Below the pieces are notes generated by a model. It did no database searches. It saw only the letters and a list, made by a program, of their open reading frames with translations, and was not told the origin of the DNA. DNA of 47,000 nucleotides, taken from Apophysomyces variabilis. Its lineage: Eukaryota > Mucoromycota > Mucoromycetes > Mucorales > Mucoraceae. Of the stretch, positions 1-10,349 are shown piece after piece (the stretch's first letter is position 1; the number at the start of each line of letters is the position of its first letter). The position numbers were made by a program, and so were the translations under genes. The stretch is taken from assembly GCA_002749535.1 (NCBI GenBank), contig MZZL01000405.1:1117346-1164345 (forward strand), written 5' to 3'.

Positions 1-562
1 CGCCATTATCAATGAGCCCTTTTATAATATTGAAACTACCTTACAACAATATCTATAACGTGCTGCATAGATTGTAAAGGAAAAGAAAGCAAAAATTGAA
101 GAGAAAGTGAAAAGAAAGAAAAGCTTCCCTAACTTTATTATTTGTACTTTTATTAGTGAAGTATGTAAGGGCAATGTACCCCTGACATACTATTGAAATG
201 AGAAGATAAAAACTTCATTGTAAAGTGTATACATTCAATCATATTCAATTCTAGTAAATGTCTCAATCCTGTAACCAACGTTTTACTAAATGCTGTGCTG
301 CCAGAGAAGTGTAAACAGGAGCCCAACTGTTGTCACCTGTCCCTATAACTAGTAAACAGTTGACCTTGGCCACACTCAGCTGCCAGTTGATCAACATAGA
401 ACACAAGCTGAGAGAGCTTAGCCAGCAATAGCAACTAAATGCCAAACAATTGCACAACATGTTAGTTGAAAACCAATAGTCAGATCACATTGCTTGATGA
501 GATACAATGTGATCATAGCTCAGCTTCTCAAAGCACTAGTGCCAATAGTTAAGCTGTTAGCA
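1..562 (+). repeat. left arm of a 562-bp inverted repeat
   Basis: Positions 1-562 are, base for base and apparently without indels, the reverse complement of 1309-1870 (paired positions sum to 1871). Only scattered substitutions are visible. The first base of the window is still paired, so the arm may continue to the left. A 65-codon frame (263-460 on the minus strand) is present in both arms with one residue difference, but its protein is not recognisable and I do not call it a gene. The inner edge falls beside the first CACTGTGCTC element end at 561. It may be a foldback element or an inverted duplication of flanking DNA. Confidence 0.9.
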
Positions 563-804
563 CTGTGCTCAAAAATGAGTTTTAGTAATTTTCTAATATC
601 CTAAAATATCACTAGAATTTTTTGTCTGAGGTTTAATATGGCTGCATTTAAGGAACCTTTTTTTTAATTAGGGTAATTAATACACTGCGCTCAAAAACGA
701 GTTTTAGTAATTTTCTAGTATCCTAAAATGTCACTAGAATTTTTTGTCTGAGGTTTAATATAGCTGCATTTAAGGAACCTTTTATCAATTAGAGTAATTA
801 ATAC
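561..804 (+). repeat. two tandem copies of a 122-bp element terminus
   Basis: Two direct copies start at 561 (CACTGTGCTC) and 683 (CACTGCGCTC), with a period of 122 bp and roughly 92% identity by eye. Each runs through a TTTTAGTAATTTTCTA core to TAATTAATA. The second copy is the one that matches the far right end at 3193 most closely, so the first is probably a duplicated or nested terminus. Confidence 0.85.
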
Positions 805-1308
805 TTGATCTACTTTTATTCCTTTAATGCGAGCTTCTTTTTAACAATGAGCTACTATATAAACTACAATATAGCTTGCAAATGTTCTGTTTGCTCTACT
901 GCAAATGAGCATGGCTTCGTGATGCAGACTGTAAGACGGCATGAAGAAAATGACCGCTTGTGATCTTTCAAACATGGTAATGGTGACACGTTTTAAATTA
1001 GCTATACTCATTGTTAAATTGCGATTAGCTGCTTCCTCACAAATGTGAGGCATTCCAGTACTGCCCCAAGAGATTGACATGGAAGTTGACTGTAAGATAT
1101 GGTTTCCAAAATAATATTTTATTGACTATGAATGCCTTAGTTTATTATAATGCAGAGGAAACAATAACTGAATCTGCTAAAAACTAACTTTGCACTAAGT
1201 TGGGCTATGAAGCTATGAAGCAGCCTTTGTAATAAAGCTAAGTTATAATTTATGACATTGCTATTGTATTTACCAAAATTTCAGGATTCTGAGGCCCAGC
1301 TATTCTCT

Positions 1309-1870
1309 TGCTAACAGCTTAACTACTGGCACTAGTGCTCTGAGAAGCTGAGTTATGATCATGTTGCATCTCATCAAGCAATGTGATCTGACTATTGGTT
1401 TTCAACTAACATGTTGTGCAATTGTTTGGCATTTAGTTGCTATTGCTGGCTAAGCTCTCTCAGCTTGTGTTCTATGTTGATCAACTGGCAGCTGAGTGTG
1501 GCCAAGGTCAACTGTTTACTAGTTATAGGGATAGGTGACAACAGTTGGGCTCCTGTTTACACTTCTCTGGCAGCACAGCATTTAGTAAAACGTTGGTTAC
1601 AGGATTGAGACATTTACTAGAATTGAATATGATTGAATGTACACACTTTACAATGAAGTTTTTATCTTCTCATTTCAATAGTATGTCAGGGGTACATTGC
1701 CCTTACATACTTCACTAATAAAAGTACAAATAATAAAGTTAGGGAAGCTTTTCTTTCTTTTCACTTTCTCTTCAATTTTTGCTTTCTTTTCCTTTACAAT
1801 CTATGCAGCACGTTATAGATATTGTTGTAAGGTAGTTTCAATATTATAAAAGGGCTCATTGATAATGGCG
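1309..1870 (-). repeat. right arm of the 562-bp inverted repeat
   Basis: This is the inverted partner of 1-562, separated from it by a 746-bp spacer. The outermost ten bases (1861-1870) are the exact complement of window bases 1-10. It lies inside the element bounded by the terminal repeats at 683 and 3193, whereas its partner lies outside, so the two structures are nested or rearranged. No target-site duplication could be defined because the left end is cut by the window. Confidence 0.9.
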
Positions 1871-2489
1871 TACTTAGATATGCTGAATTCCCTTATGCAT
1901 CAGTAAATGAAGGTATATACTTCAGCTTATTCTTAGTAATGCGTTAAAGTTATATTTCACTTTAGGTTTTTCTCCCTCTTAACTTATCTACAATTTAGGT
2001 CAACCATGGCATAGTCATTGTTCATTCTCTGAACAAAGTATCTATCAAATATGCTATTCGATTTTATTGAACAGGCAATGCAGCACTCCTTGAAAATTTT
2101 TGTAGGTATTAATTATATAATTAGTTAAATTAATGCTGCTAATTCATATATCTCATTTCCATTGCAGTCGTGCTTTTGTAGTATATCTAATCATTCATTG
2201 TAAAACAGCTTTAATGATACAGCTTTTAAACGACGTTTAAATTTTAGTAAGCCTAATTATTTGCTTTTTATATATAGCTACAACATAAAGATGAGTCAGC
2301 TTTCATTTGTATTGTTAAAGGATCGATAGAAAGATAAGCAAATGCAGGAGTAGTTTCTATTAGAATATGCACTAAAATAAAAGATTTGTGAAAGACAGCT
2401 AATGATATAATGTATGATTAGATTAAAGATATGAATAAAGTCCATATTTTAGTGACATTTTGCTGTCTTTTTTATTGATTTTTTTGACT

Positions 2490-2860
2490 GGCAGAAAAGT
2501 ACCTAAAACATATGTTTTAGTAATATTCTAGTGTCTTTTTAGTGGGACTTTTAACTGGCAAAAAAGTACCTAAAATAAATGTTTTAGTGATGTTCTAGTG
2601 ATGTTCTAGTATCTTTTTAGGAGACTTTTAACTGGTACAAAAGTACCTAAAATAAATGTTTTAGTAACATTCTAGTGTTTTTTTAGTGTTTTTTTAAGCA
2701 GATGAAAAAGTTACTAAAACAAATGTTCTAGTATACTAGAATATGCCTTTTAGGATCCTAAAACAAAAGTTTTAGTATTCCTAAAATATTACTAAAATGT
2801 ACCTAAAATATCAAATTTTAGTAGCATTTTAGTAACATTATAGTTTACTAAAACAGAGTG
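2490..2860. repeat. degenerate ~67-bp tandem units rich in TTTTAGTAA/CTAAAA
   Basis: The motif ACCTAAAA followed by ATGTTTTAGT recurs at 2501, 2568 and 2645, with a diverged copy near 2712. Spacings are 67, 77 and 67 bp; the 77-bp spacing is explained by an internal duplication of GTTCTAGTGAT. Downstream the array breaks into short CTAAAA / TTTTAGT palindromic pieces. The core resembles the TTTTAGTAATTTTCTAG stretch in the terminal repeats, so the units are probably subterminal repeats of the same element family. Confidence 0.75.
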
Positions 2861-3193
2861 TTCTATCCAGTGTTTAAAATGTGTCGCCATTACCATGTTC
2901 AAAAGATCACAAGCGGTCATTTTCTTCATGCCGTCTTACAGTCTGCATGGTCTGCATCACAAAGCCATGCTCATTTGCAGTAGAGCAAACAGAACATTTG
3001 CAAGCTATATTGTAGTTTGTATAGTAGCTCATTGTTAAAAGGAAGCTCGCATTAAAGGAATAAAAGTAGATCAAGTATTAATTACCCTAATTAATAAAAG
3101 GTTCCTTAAATGCAGCCATATTAAACAGACAAAAAATTCTAGTGACATTTTAGGATACTAGAAAATTACTAAAACTCGTTTTTGAGCGCAGTG

Positions 3194-3430
3194 CCGGTCG
3201 GGTCATAACTGGCCCGGGTCAGGATATTGACCCATGGCCCGCTGGGCTGGGCCAAGATCTTAACCCGGAACCCGGCACACTAGGCCTATCGCACTAAGAT
3301 GGGGCCCATTGACCCGTGGGCCAACTCGGGCGGGCCATATCGGGCGGGCCTATTTTATGGCCCAGAACCCGGCCCACTAAGACCCGCCCGGCAGACATCC
3401 GGTCGGGCCGGGTCAAATTCCGAGCCCTAC
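3194..3430. mobile_element. GGCCC/CGGGT-rich repeat block, probable element terminus
   Basis: A sharply GC-rich island in otherwise AT-rich DNA is built from repeated GGCCC, CGGGC and GACCCG words in both orientations. It starts exactly where the CACTG-type terminal repeat stops and ends at GAGCCCTAC. Read on the minus strand the end is GTAGGGCTCGGAATTTGACC followed by CGGCCC repeats, a style seen at the ends of some hAT-like elements. Only one end is visible. The reading frame through it (3299-3592) is compositional. Confidence 0.55.
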
Positions 3431-3441
3431 AATAAGCTTGA

Positions 3442-3822
3442 AAATCTTTTGGGTCTCTTTCCATGCCTCATCGCATATACACTCCTTAGTGGCATCTCTT
3501 ACAGGGTTTTTTCCCTACTAAAGCACTTCTACATCGCCTTTGCCCTTCCCATTTTCCTTCTCCCAATTGCAGTCTTTGTTATGACATGGTAGAAGATGAA
3601 ATGCATTTATTGATTACATGCCCAGACAAAACTCAGCTTTGGCAAGTAACATGGTGACTCCCTGACAATCTTCCTCCAATCTCATAAATATGGTCACTTG
3701 CAACTTGCCCAAAGCCTCACCAGTCTGGAGTACTTACCTTGATCAGAAAAGAGACCAGCATTAATTCGACATGCCATTGGAAGCACGTTTCTAATTCACA
3801 GCCCTGGTCAATTAACGCCGTT
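3442..3822 (+). pseudogene. decayed reverse-transcriptase C-terminal zinc-binding tail
   Basis: One frame from 3442 to 3822 encodes a tail typical of LINE-type reverse transcriptases: FFPTKALLHRL, then CSLCYDMVEDEMHLLITCP, a C-x2-C ... H ... C zinc-binding pattern (zf-RVT family). It is interrupted by in-frame stops at about 3487 (TAG where Trp would fit), 3655 (TGA) and near 3685 (TAA), after which the same frame stays open to the TAA at 3820. No upstream polymerase domain is present, so this is a 5'-truncated dead fragment. The retroelement type is inferred from the motif only. Confidence 0.75.
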
Positions 3823-3942
3823 TAAAATTTATATTATTCCTTCTTCATAGAAAGAGAATAGATCTAAACACATCATAAGTGAACATCGAATAAACGTCGC
3901 CATTAACAAAAAAAATTTACAAAATTGGCTCAAATTGCTAAT

Positions 3943-5124
3943 TTATGAAGCATTTGATAAATAACTGATAACTACGTTATGTTCTAACAGCTTGTTTCTT
4001 TTGTCTTCTAACTCTTCTATGGCATGCTCTAATATCGTCTTTTCTTCTTGTCTATATAAATCAATGTATTCTTTTATAGCGCAATCTTCCATAGTTGGTG
4101 CATTTGCCAATTCTTGATAGTGATATTGAACTGCTTCCAATAACAACAAGACCACCCGCAATTCGATCACTTGATAATGATCCAGTGCTATTACGTTCTC
4201 CATTAAGGCTTCTGGGTTGCTTATATGTTTTAATCCGAGATACAACTGATCGCCTTCCCAGCGCAATCCATCATCTTCATCAAGGGCTGCAAGATACATA
4301 GTTTTAAAGGTGTCATTCGCCCATCCACTTTGATCCAGTTTTAGTACCAAGCTACCACTTTGAGAGAGCCATGCAAATTTTGCTGGTTCATCTAAAAATG
4401 GTTGCACTGGCAAAGTGAGAACGGATGACTGTGGGTTATGTGGGATGCAGAATCCATGCAAGAATAATAGTTCCTGATTGGATTTAGCACCATACGACAA
4501 CGTCAGTTCTGAATTAGCCGCTATAGCTTCTCTGAAAGGTAAGAGATCCACCCCAATTCCTTGCTCCCAACGTATATTAGGCGAAAGCGAGTGATTGGCA
4601 AAATCAAAGAAAGGCACCAGGGTCAGTTCGTTGTTGCCGAGTTCTACAACCCGGGACCAAAAAGTGACATCGGCCCAAATCCACATATCGAGTGTTAGCC
4701 AATCCAGCCCAAGGCAAGCATGTTCGCGTTTCAATTTAGTCAACTTTGCGCTTATTGCCGCTGCGAGACTTGTTCCCGCAGCCCAATGGGCGTTGTACAG
4801 AGTATGATCACGTCGATAAGACTCCTCTGAAGGAAGGCAATCCATATATGGCTTCCAAGCAGAATTGCTAGCAAGGAATCGCTCGTGTGCCAAAAATAAA
4901 CATATTATTACACGATCACTATTGCCGTGGAAAGCCTTCATGTATGGGTACTGAAGCACGCGTGATGCGGTGATTAACATGTCTTGAGGAATGTGTAGCA
5001 CGACTTCATCTGGATTTATATTCTTTGTCGCAAACAATCCATAGCCCGCATTAGGCGTCTTGACGACCTTTACTGACGAAGCTAATATCCCCCCGTCTTT
5101 GGCCCATCGAAGAAAGTAGTCCAT
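3943..5124 (-). CDS. SET-domain protein lysine methyltransferase (SETD3/SETD4/RBCMT type)
   Basis: This intronless frame of 393 codons begins at ATG 5124; the open frame extends upstream to 5205 but only from a GTG. A split SET domain is visible. The N-terminal AGYGLFATKNI is the cofactor loop. NHSLSPN (about residue 205) and LSYGAKSNQELLFLHGF (about residue 240) are the catalytic SET motifs, including the active-site Tyr. A helical C-terminal region resembling the RuBisCO-methyltransferase substrate-binding domain follows. Enzymes of this family use S-adenosylmethionine to methylate lysines on non-histone targets such as ribosomal proteins or elongation factors; the target here cannot be read. 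Its 3' end lies about 120 bp from the retroelement relic. Confidence 0.85.
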   Translation of the reverse strand: MDYFLRWAKDGGILASSVKVVKTPNAGYGLFATKNINPDEVVLHIPQDMLITASRVLQYPYMKAFHGNSDRVIICLFLAHERFLASNSAWKPYMDCLPSEESYRRDHTLYNAHWAAGTSLAAAISAKLTKLKREHACLGLDWLTLDMWIWADVTFWSRVVELGNNELTLVPFFDFANHSLSPNIRWEQGIGVDLLPFREAIAANSELTLSYGAKSNQELLFLHGFCIPHNPQSSVLTLPVQPFLDEPAKFAWLSQSGSLVLKLDQSGWANDTFKTMYLAALDEDDGLRWEGDQLYLGLKHISNPEALMENVIALDHYQVIELRVVLLLLEAVQYHYQELANAPTMEDCAIKEYIDLYRQEEKTILEHAIEELEDKRNKLLEHNVVISYLSNAS

Positions 5125-6054
5125 AATAAAAGGGAATAGATTACCTTTTGGACAATCATAACAAAAGAATGTCGGACACGCCACCCTAAGTTGTATGACT
5201 GCCACGTCTTAATTTTTCTATCCGCGCAAAGATGAGCAATTGAACATGTGTTTAGCAGGTTACTTATGGGCTTTCCGGACAGCATGCTCGCAGGTGTTGC
5301 AAGATAATAGAACTATTGCTTTGAAACAAGACGCAAGCCAAGTTTGTGAAATGATCGCTTATTTGATCGAAAAGAAAATCGTACCAAACAGCTACATGGA
5401 CAATATTATGATGTTAGTACTCAGTAGTAGAGCAAGGAGCATATGAATGTTTAGCTTGCATTAGCGAAAGCAATCACTAATCAGTATTAGATGACACCCC
5501 AAAAAAATAACGATTTTTGATTATTCAGTACATGATGTAGCATTTGCTCTATGATTTACGTACCACAACGTTTTCCAGACTGGTTCTATAATAAAACTTC
5601 ATCCACACTCTTCTAGATACTTCATTCTGTTCTTTGCTTCTAGATCCAATCTTCGGTAGGGTTACCATGGTTATCTTAACTGTCCCATTATATAAACCGG
5701 GTTTACACTCCAATTTACGCAGGCTTATGCATGGAGGATGCATTATCATAAAGCTGTCTCTAATAAAATGCACGCTTTCTAAAAGCTAGCTCCTCGATTG
5801 GTTGGAAGCAGTTCAAACTGGATCAATCTCTTTTTGGTGATAAGATCCGATTCCATAGACTGTATTGGTACATCATATCTTCTATTCAACTGTATCGTAC
5901 ACAACTGTAGGTGGTTTTGGCCGTATTTATTGCCTTACTAGCAACGTCACAGTGATAGCCAAAATAATGGACAGTGATTGTGAAACTAGAAACTACTTGC
6001 AAATTGAGCAAGGCCAATAAGCCCTTCTTCAGTTACAGTCCCTTACTCCGTCGT
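5125..6054. other. intergenic, no supported gene
   Basis: This holds the promoter side of the SET gene and the 3' flank of ribokinase. A short plus-strand frame from ATG 5246 to 5446 (67 aa, helical, ending in LSSRARSI) has protein-like composition, but I do not recognise it; an alternative frame just upstream (GFPDSMLAGVAR) could be the same protein after a frameshift. A minus-strand frame at 5549-5773 is likewise unassigned. Confidence 0.4.
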
Positions 6055-7332
6055 CTATCTGGATTCTTGCTCTGTCATTTGTACTTGCTGAACTTCACTC
6101 AGAGTAGGTACAGATATCATAGATCCTTCACGTTGGATCGCTATAGAAGATGCAACGGTTGCTTCTTCCAATGAGTATTGCACTCTTGTAAAATAGTCTA
6201 GCTTCTGCTCCCGCAGGAACGTTGACAAGAAGTATCCCTAAACAAAAACAAAGAGATTTAGTTTATACGCTTTACCCATCAATTCTCTTACAACAAACGT
6301 GTCTCCTGCCGCTGTGGTATCTTTCACATCTACTTTTTTTGAGGGTACAATGAAATCACGAAGCTTGTCTTGATATCTAAACTTTGCGACAACACCCTCA
6401 CCACCTAGGGTCAGCACAATGCCCTGAGTACTTTTGAAGTGGTTCAACAATTCAGAAGCCAAGTCAAGACCCTTAAGATTTTTCTTTCCTCCCAATTCTC
6501 TATAAAGATCTTCTCCTTCATGTTCATTCACAACCAAAATGGTAACCTTCTCAAAAGGAAACTCATCCAGGATTCCTTGTGTTAGAGGGGCAGGATTAAA
6601 TATAACCGAAAGGCCTGCAAATTAAGGCGTAATGGCGTCTTTGCATAAATTGATAGTGGATGAAAACAGTTTTACCTCTTTCAGCTGCTGCACGCATAAT
6701 GTCTCCACCCTGGCTAATCTCGTTTTGCTGGATTACCCAGTCCTCCGGTCCAAAGTTCATAAATACTTCCTTTGCCTCCGCTGCTGTGTAAGTTCCATTA
6801 GTGCCTGGGTAAAGCACGATGCAGTTGTCCCCCGTTTCAGTGCTGACTTGAATCAAAGCCCGTCCATTCATCTGTTCATGCGGATCAGTCGCTTTCTTCA
6901 CAATATTCAATGTCATAATCAGACCTCTTTCTCTGATACTTTAGTGTAGGTCATATCAACACCATTCGCCTGCATATAGTCTCGGACCTCGAGAGGTGGT
7001 AAGTGACCGTTTCTCACCTCTAGAAGTTCCTTACCCATACAGCGTCCTTTCCCACTTTCCCTGCATGATAAACGCGTCCACCAGCCTATAAACATCGTTA
7101 CAGACTGCACGTACAATATCATCTCCGTACCTTAGCAATCGCGACAGATTGATTTGCCCCTACGTTTGATTAAAAGTATGATTCAAGCTTAGCAGACTTG
7201 TTAAACACCTTTTCCTCCCGCAGAAATCTTGTAATCTGTTGACGATATAGTTTCTCCCGATTTAGATATATGCGGCACGGTGAAAAACTCGTCAATGTTC
7301 ACTGAGCCAAAGTTCACAATCTTTCCAACCAT
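6055..7332 (-). CDS. RBKS: ribokinase (PfkB carbohydrate kinase family), 7 exons
   Basis: This enzyme phosphorylates D-ribose to ribose 5-phosphate in the cytosol. Exons on the minus strand are 7332-7209, 7159-7131, 7085-7035, 6987-6925, 6871-6676, 6614-6292 and 6237-6055. All junctions keep frame and give 322 aa, the usual length. Motifs in order: GSVNIDEFF (N-terminal PfkB start), GGKGANQSVAIAK (ribose-binding, split by intron 1), NGRALIQVS, GDNCIVLYPGTNG, and DTTAAGDTFVGYF with the catalytic Asp, split by the last intron. The second exon is only 29 bp and the donor after SEKE is the weak GTCTGA. The start ATG at 7332 directly precedes VGKIVNFGSVNID. Confidence 0.88.
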
Positions 7333-8712
7333 GCTGAAACTAAAGATCTCTGAAACCAGGATATCGCCTCAGTCAGTGACTTCTACCGGTCCTGGTTGCT
7401 ATTGATTTGTGCTCGCTGGATATTTGTGTTACGCCAACTATAGACCACAGTTGCCGTTGGTTGAGCTGCTATCGCTTTAAAGCCTATAATCTCGCATATG
7501 GCAATGCCAAATCATATTTTGGTAGCTTCGATGATGGAAGTACCATGAGAATGACAGTTTTCTCTAGTTTTAACAATTGTGATTATCTTGACAGGAAGCA
7601 ATGACTCCTTTTTCGCTGTATTTCTTCATGGACATGCTGTCTTGCTTGTTAACACATGATTCTTTTATATAGAACTATTACCTCGTTCGTGCTATCAAAC
7701 TGCAGCAGAAATGTAAAACATGACCATGGTGGATATCTGCTTCAAATGAATAAGCTCTGCCATAAATAGAATCATTGCCCAGAATCTGAAAATACAACGG
7801 CATAACAAAGAGCAGCACTATGAAAGAAAAAGGCTTACATATTGGATGGTGATAACGTTAACACGTAGCTTTATTGTATTTCATGAGGTTTGACAGAGCT
7901 AAATGTAACGAATAACCTCAGTCAGAGCAGTAACGATTCCGCTAAGAAGAAAGGTAATATATTACTATAATTTTCTTTGCTCAAGAACGCTTTATATTCA
8001 TTTACTCATAGAAAAAAGTTCTCCACACAAATACTAACTTTCAAGCCAATCCGAGCGTTTTCGCAATTTTTCCCCGAGCATTCTCGCGTTTACTTAATGA
8101 AATCAACTGCTCTTTAATCGCATTGCACCAAGACTTTCTTTGCACAGGTTCAGATATCCAAAACTGATTAGCCTTACAAACACTTTGAGATGAAAATAGA
8201 ATTATGGATGAGATTTATACCCTTAAAGTCTTTCTGTATTTCTGCAGTTATGAACAGGTACACATATAAGACACGATGGATTATTTTGCTCTCTTGAATT
8301 GTTTAACAGTTTGTGTTTAAGATTCTTATAAGCTAATGTACCACAAGTCTCGAAAGTTGGATGAAATATTGCCAAACGACAAGGAATTGTTAAAGTAATA
8401 AGAAGAAAGCGGCACATAACCATGGCTTTAGACTATAAAAAAAGAATGAGCGCAACTAAGCAAACTGACCATGGGTGATCTTTATCGGATACGGAAAAAT
8501 AGTGAAGAACATTCACTGTATCCCAAGTAAGAAAAGCATTAGGACTGTGTACTGCAACCGTGATGCTATGGCTGCTAGCGACATTATGCATTTTTATTCA
8601 TACAATGTAAGATAGCAACTTGTAAACCTGAATACTTGTGAACGTCTATCAGTTCATATTGAAGCCCCATATCATGGTTCAGTGAATCTTTTTTTGTAAA
8701 TTGTAACTGAGT
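7333..8712. other. intergenic, nothing recognised
   Basis: This 1.4-kb stretch lies between the ribokinase start and the 3' end of the secreted-protein gene. Only short frames without family resemblance occur (for example 7407-7604 and 8223-8423). No tRNA-like or repeat structure was seen. Confidence 0.4.
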
Positions 8713-9277
8713 TTAATCCACAACGTTCACTTTAACAGTTTCAGTTGCTGTGAAACGACCGCGACGACCCTGGACCACCTCGATAAAGTCGACAGCGTAG
8801 GATCCAGGTTTGGTGTTCTTGGGAATAGTCCATTGCTTAGTGTAGGTAACATACTTGTTGTCTTTTGCGGCAACGGGGCTAAATAGCAAAGAGCGAATTT
8901 CTAAGTTGTTATAGTTCTCATAGGATTGTTGACGTACCATGACTTGTGAATGATAGCAAGCTGTTGCTGCTTCTTGTTACCCGTTCTACTGTGGAAGTTA
9001 ATGTCTAAGCTAGCTGCTCTTCCTGCAACATGATTCTCTAATGGAGGATGTTATGTGCTGTGATAAAACAAGAGATATATATCTTGGCTTTACCCTGGAT
9101 AAGAGGCTGCATGACGTATTTCACTTTGAGCTTCTGACCGCGTTTGATATCCTGATCATTCTTGGGCGAGACGATTTTGATGAATTGAAGTTGAGAGTAT
9201 ACACTTGCAGTTGCAAATTGGAAGAGAGCGACGAGCAATACGACGGCAACGGCAAAGGACTTTGACAACACGAGCAT
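8713..9277 (-). CDS. small secreted protein, probable one-base frameshift
   Basis: I do not recognise the family. Exon 1 (9277-9094) starts MLVLSKSFAVAVVLLVALF, a clear signal peptide probably cut after ATA or AS near residue 25, then continues QFIKIVSPKNDQDIKRGQ. With the acceptor TTAG at 9005 exon 2 reads INFHSRTGNKKQQQLAIIH, KSWYVNNP, then must shift frame by one base near 8928-8932 to continue YENYNNLEIRSLLFSPVAAK and TKQWTIPKNTKPGSYAVDF to the TAA at 8713. The mature part looks like a beta-rich Ig-like domain. A frame-preserving alternative uses the acceptor before 8960 and gives 143 aa, but it replaces the convincing HSRTGNKKQQQ segment with poor sequence. Confidence 0.6.
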
Positions 9278-10349
9278 GCCGAATGGAAGGTAAAAGAGAG
9301 GAAAGGTGGAAGGCAAAACAAACAAAGAAGGAAATCAACTTTTCGCTTGAAGGGCTTAATAAAAATCAAAGGGTGTACAAACGAAATTGATTACTGCGTT
9401 ATTCCAAAAATAGGGACCGAAAAATAGGATATTTGCCTTCCACCTCGTTGTACATCATCTTCTTTGACTTCTTTTCTGATAATTAAACCCCAACGTACCG
9501 TAACACAAAAGCAACCGGATATCCTCTCACCAATCCTCTACTTACTCTTGTACAATAAACAATCAGTTCACATGAAGAATATTAACTTGTTCCTATTATC
9601 CTAAACATAACAAGCTAGGGATGCACTTGCTTGTTAGATCGTCTTCTTTTACTTGAACCCATTTCTACCCTAAAGCTCCGATGGAGATTCTCATGGTCTC
9701 TTGCAACACAAGCCCGACATCGGATATTAAAAAGGCCGACTAATTGACAAAGCATAGAAAACTTTTCGAATGAGAAAACATACAAGCTATTATTTACATG
9801 TATCCTTGTATGATAGGGCGAGGACATTGAGAAAAGATAAGCAAATCTAAAGCGACACGTTAACTATTTGCGCTGATATATTATTCTTTCGCAGGGCGAT
9901 TTTGGAAAGCTCCGCTGAAAGTTGCAGAAATCTAAATACGAGTTATGTACACTGTTTCTGGAAAGTAAAGCCGCACCTGGTGAAATCAAATATCAGACTC
10001 TATCAAGAGCGAGTATTGCAAGTTCTAAAAATAAATGTCGCCATGCTGACAGTTTGAATATCGCATTTCCAGGACATGTTGTTGCATAAGCCTTGGTATC
10101 TTTCAGGGATACATAAAGTATACCAGTTATGTTACCCTTAGATCTTCTTTTACCGTAATTATAGTGACCCTCTACATAAGGAATATTTAATTTGTGTATG
10201 AAGATGGACAAGGTGTTTTTGTTCACGAGTTTGCAGGCCTAAGCGAATGGATCATATTTCGACGAGGAGCGTATGGCCTTGAAACGTCGATCTCCTATAT
10301 ATAGTATCCGTTTAACCTGTTTGAAGAAGAAGACAACGAGATAGAAGCC
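9278..10349. other. intergenic, nothing recognised
   Basis: This is about 1.07 kb upstream of the secreted-protein gene, up to the start of the transposase relic. A 70-codon minus frame (9615-9827) and a 77-codon minus frame (9993-10226) have no recognisable domains. The ends of the relic transposon may lie here, but I could not find terminal repeats. Confidence 0.4.

Larger units (their letters stand above)
683..3193. mobile_element. non-coding element with ~315-bp terminal inverted repeats
   Basis: The segment 683 to about 998 recurs inverted at about 2876-3193. The outer ends read CACTGCGCTC and GAGCGCAGTG. The right copy carries a short extra direct duplication near 2948 and a small deletion near 3126. 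The interior has no recognisable transposase; it holds the inverted-repeat arm 1309-1870 and an array of AT-rich units. CACTG ends recall CACTA/EnSpm-type elements, but no flanking target duplication is visible, so the superfamily assignment is only a guess. It is probably a non-autonomous DNA transposon. Confidence 0.7.

Noticed and set aside
263..460. 65-codon frame present in both inverted-repeat arms
   Set aside because: It appears twice only because the DNA is repeated. It lacks any known motif and shows no splice or promoter context.
841..1080. 79-codon minus frame in the left terminal repeat
   Set aside because: The inverted copy near 2890-3050 keeps much of it, but this follows from DNA similarity. 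The protein is unrecognised and the copy carries a 9-bp insertion.
3299..3592. 97-codon plus frame across the GC-rich block
   Set aside because: Its first half is compositional (Gly/Pro/Arg from GGCCC repeats) and its second half is the wrong frame of the reverse-transcriptase tail.
5124..5205. N-terminal extension of the SET protein
   Set aside because: The extra 27 codons begin with GTG on the minus strand. The first ATG (5124) gives a normal start directly before the SET region.
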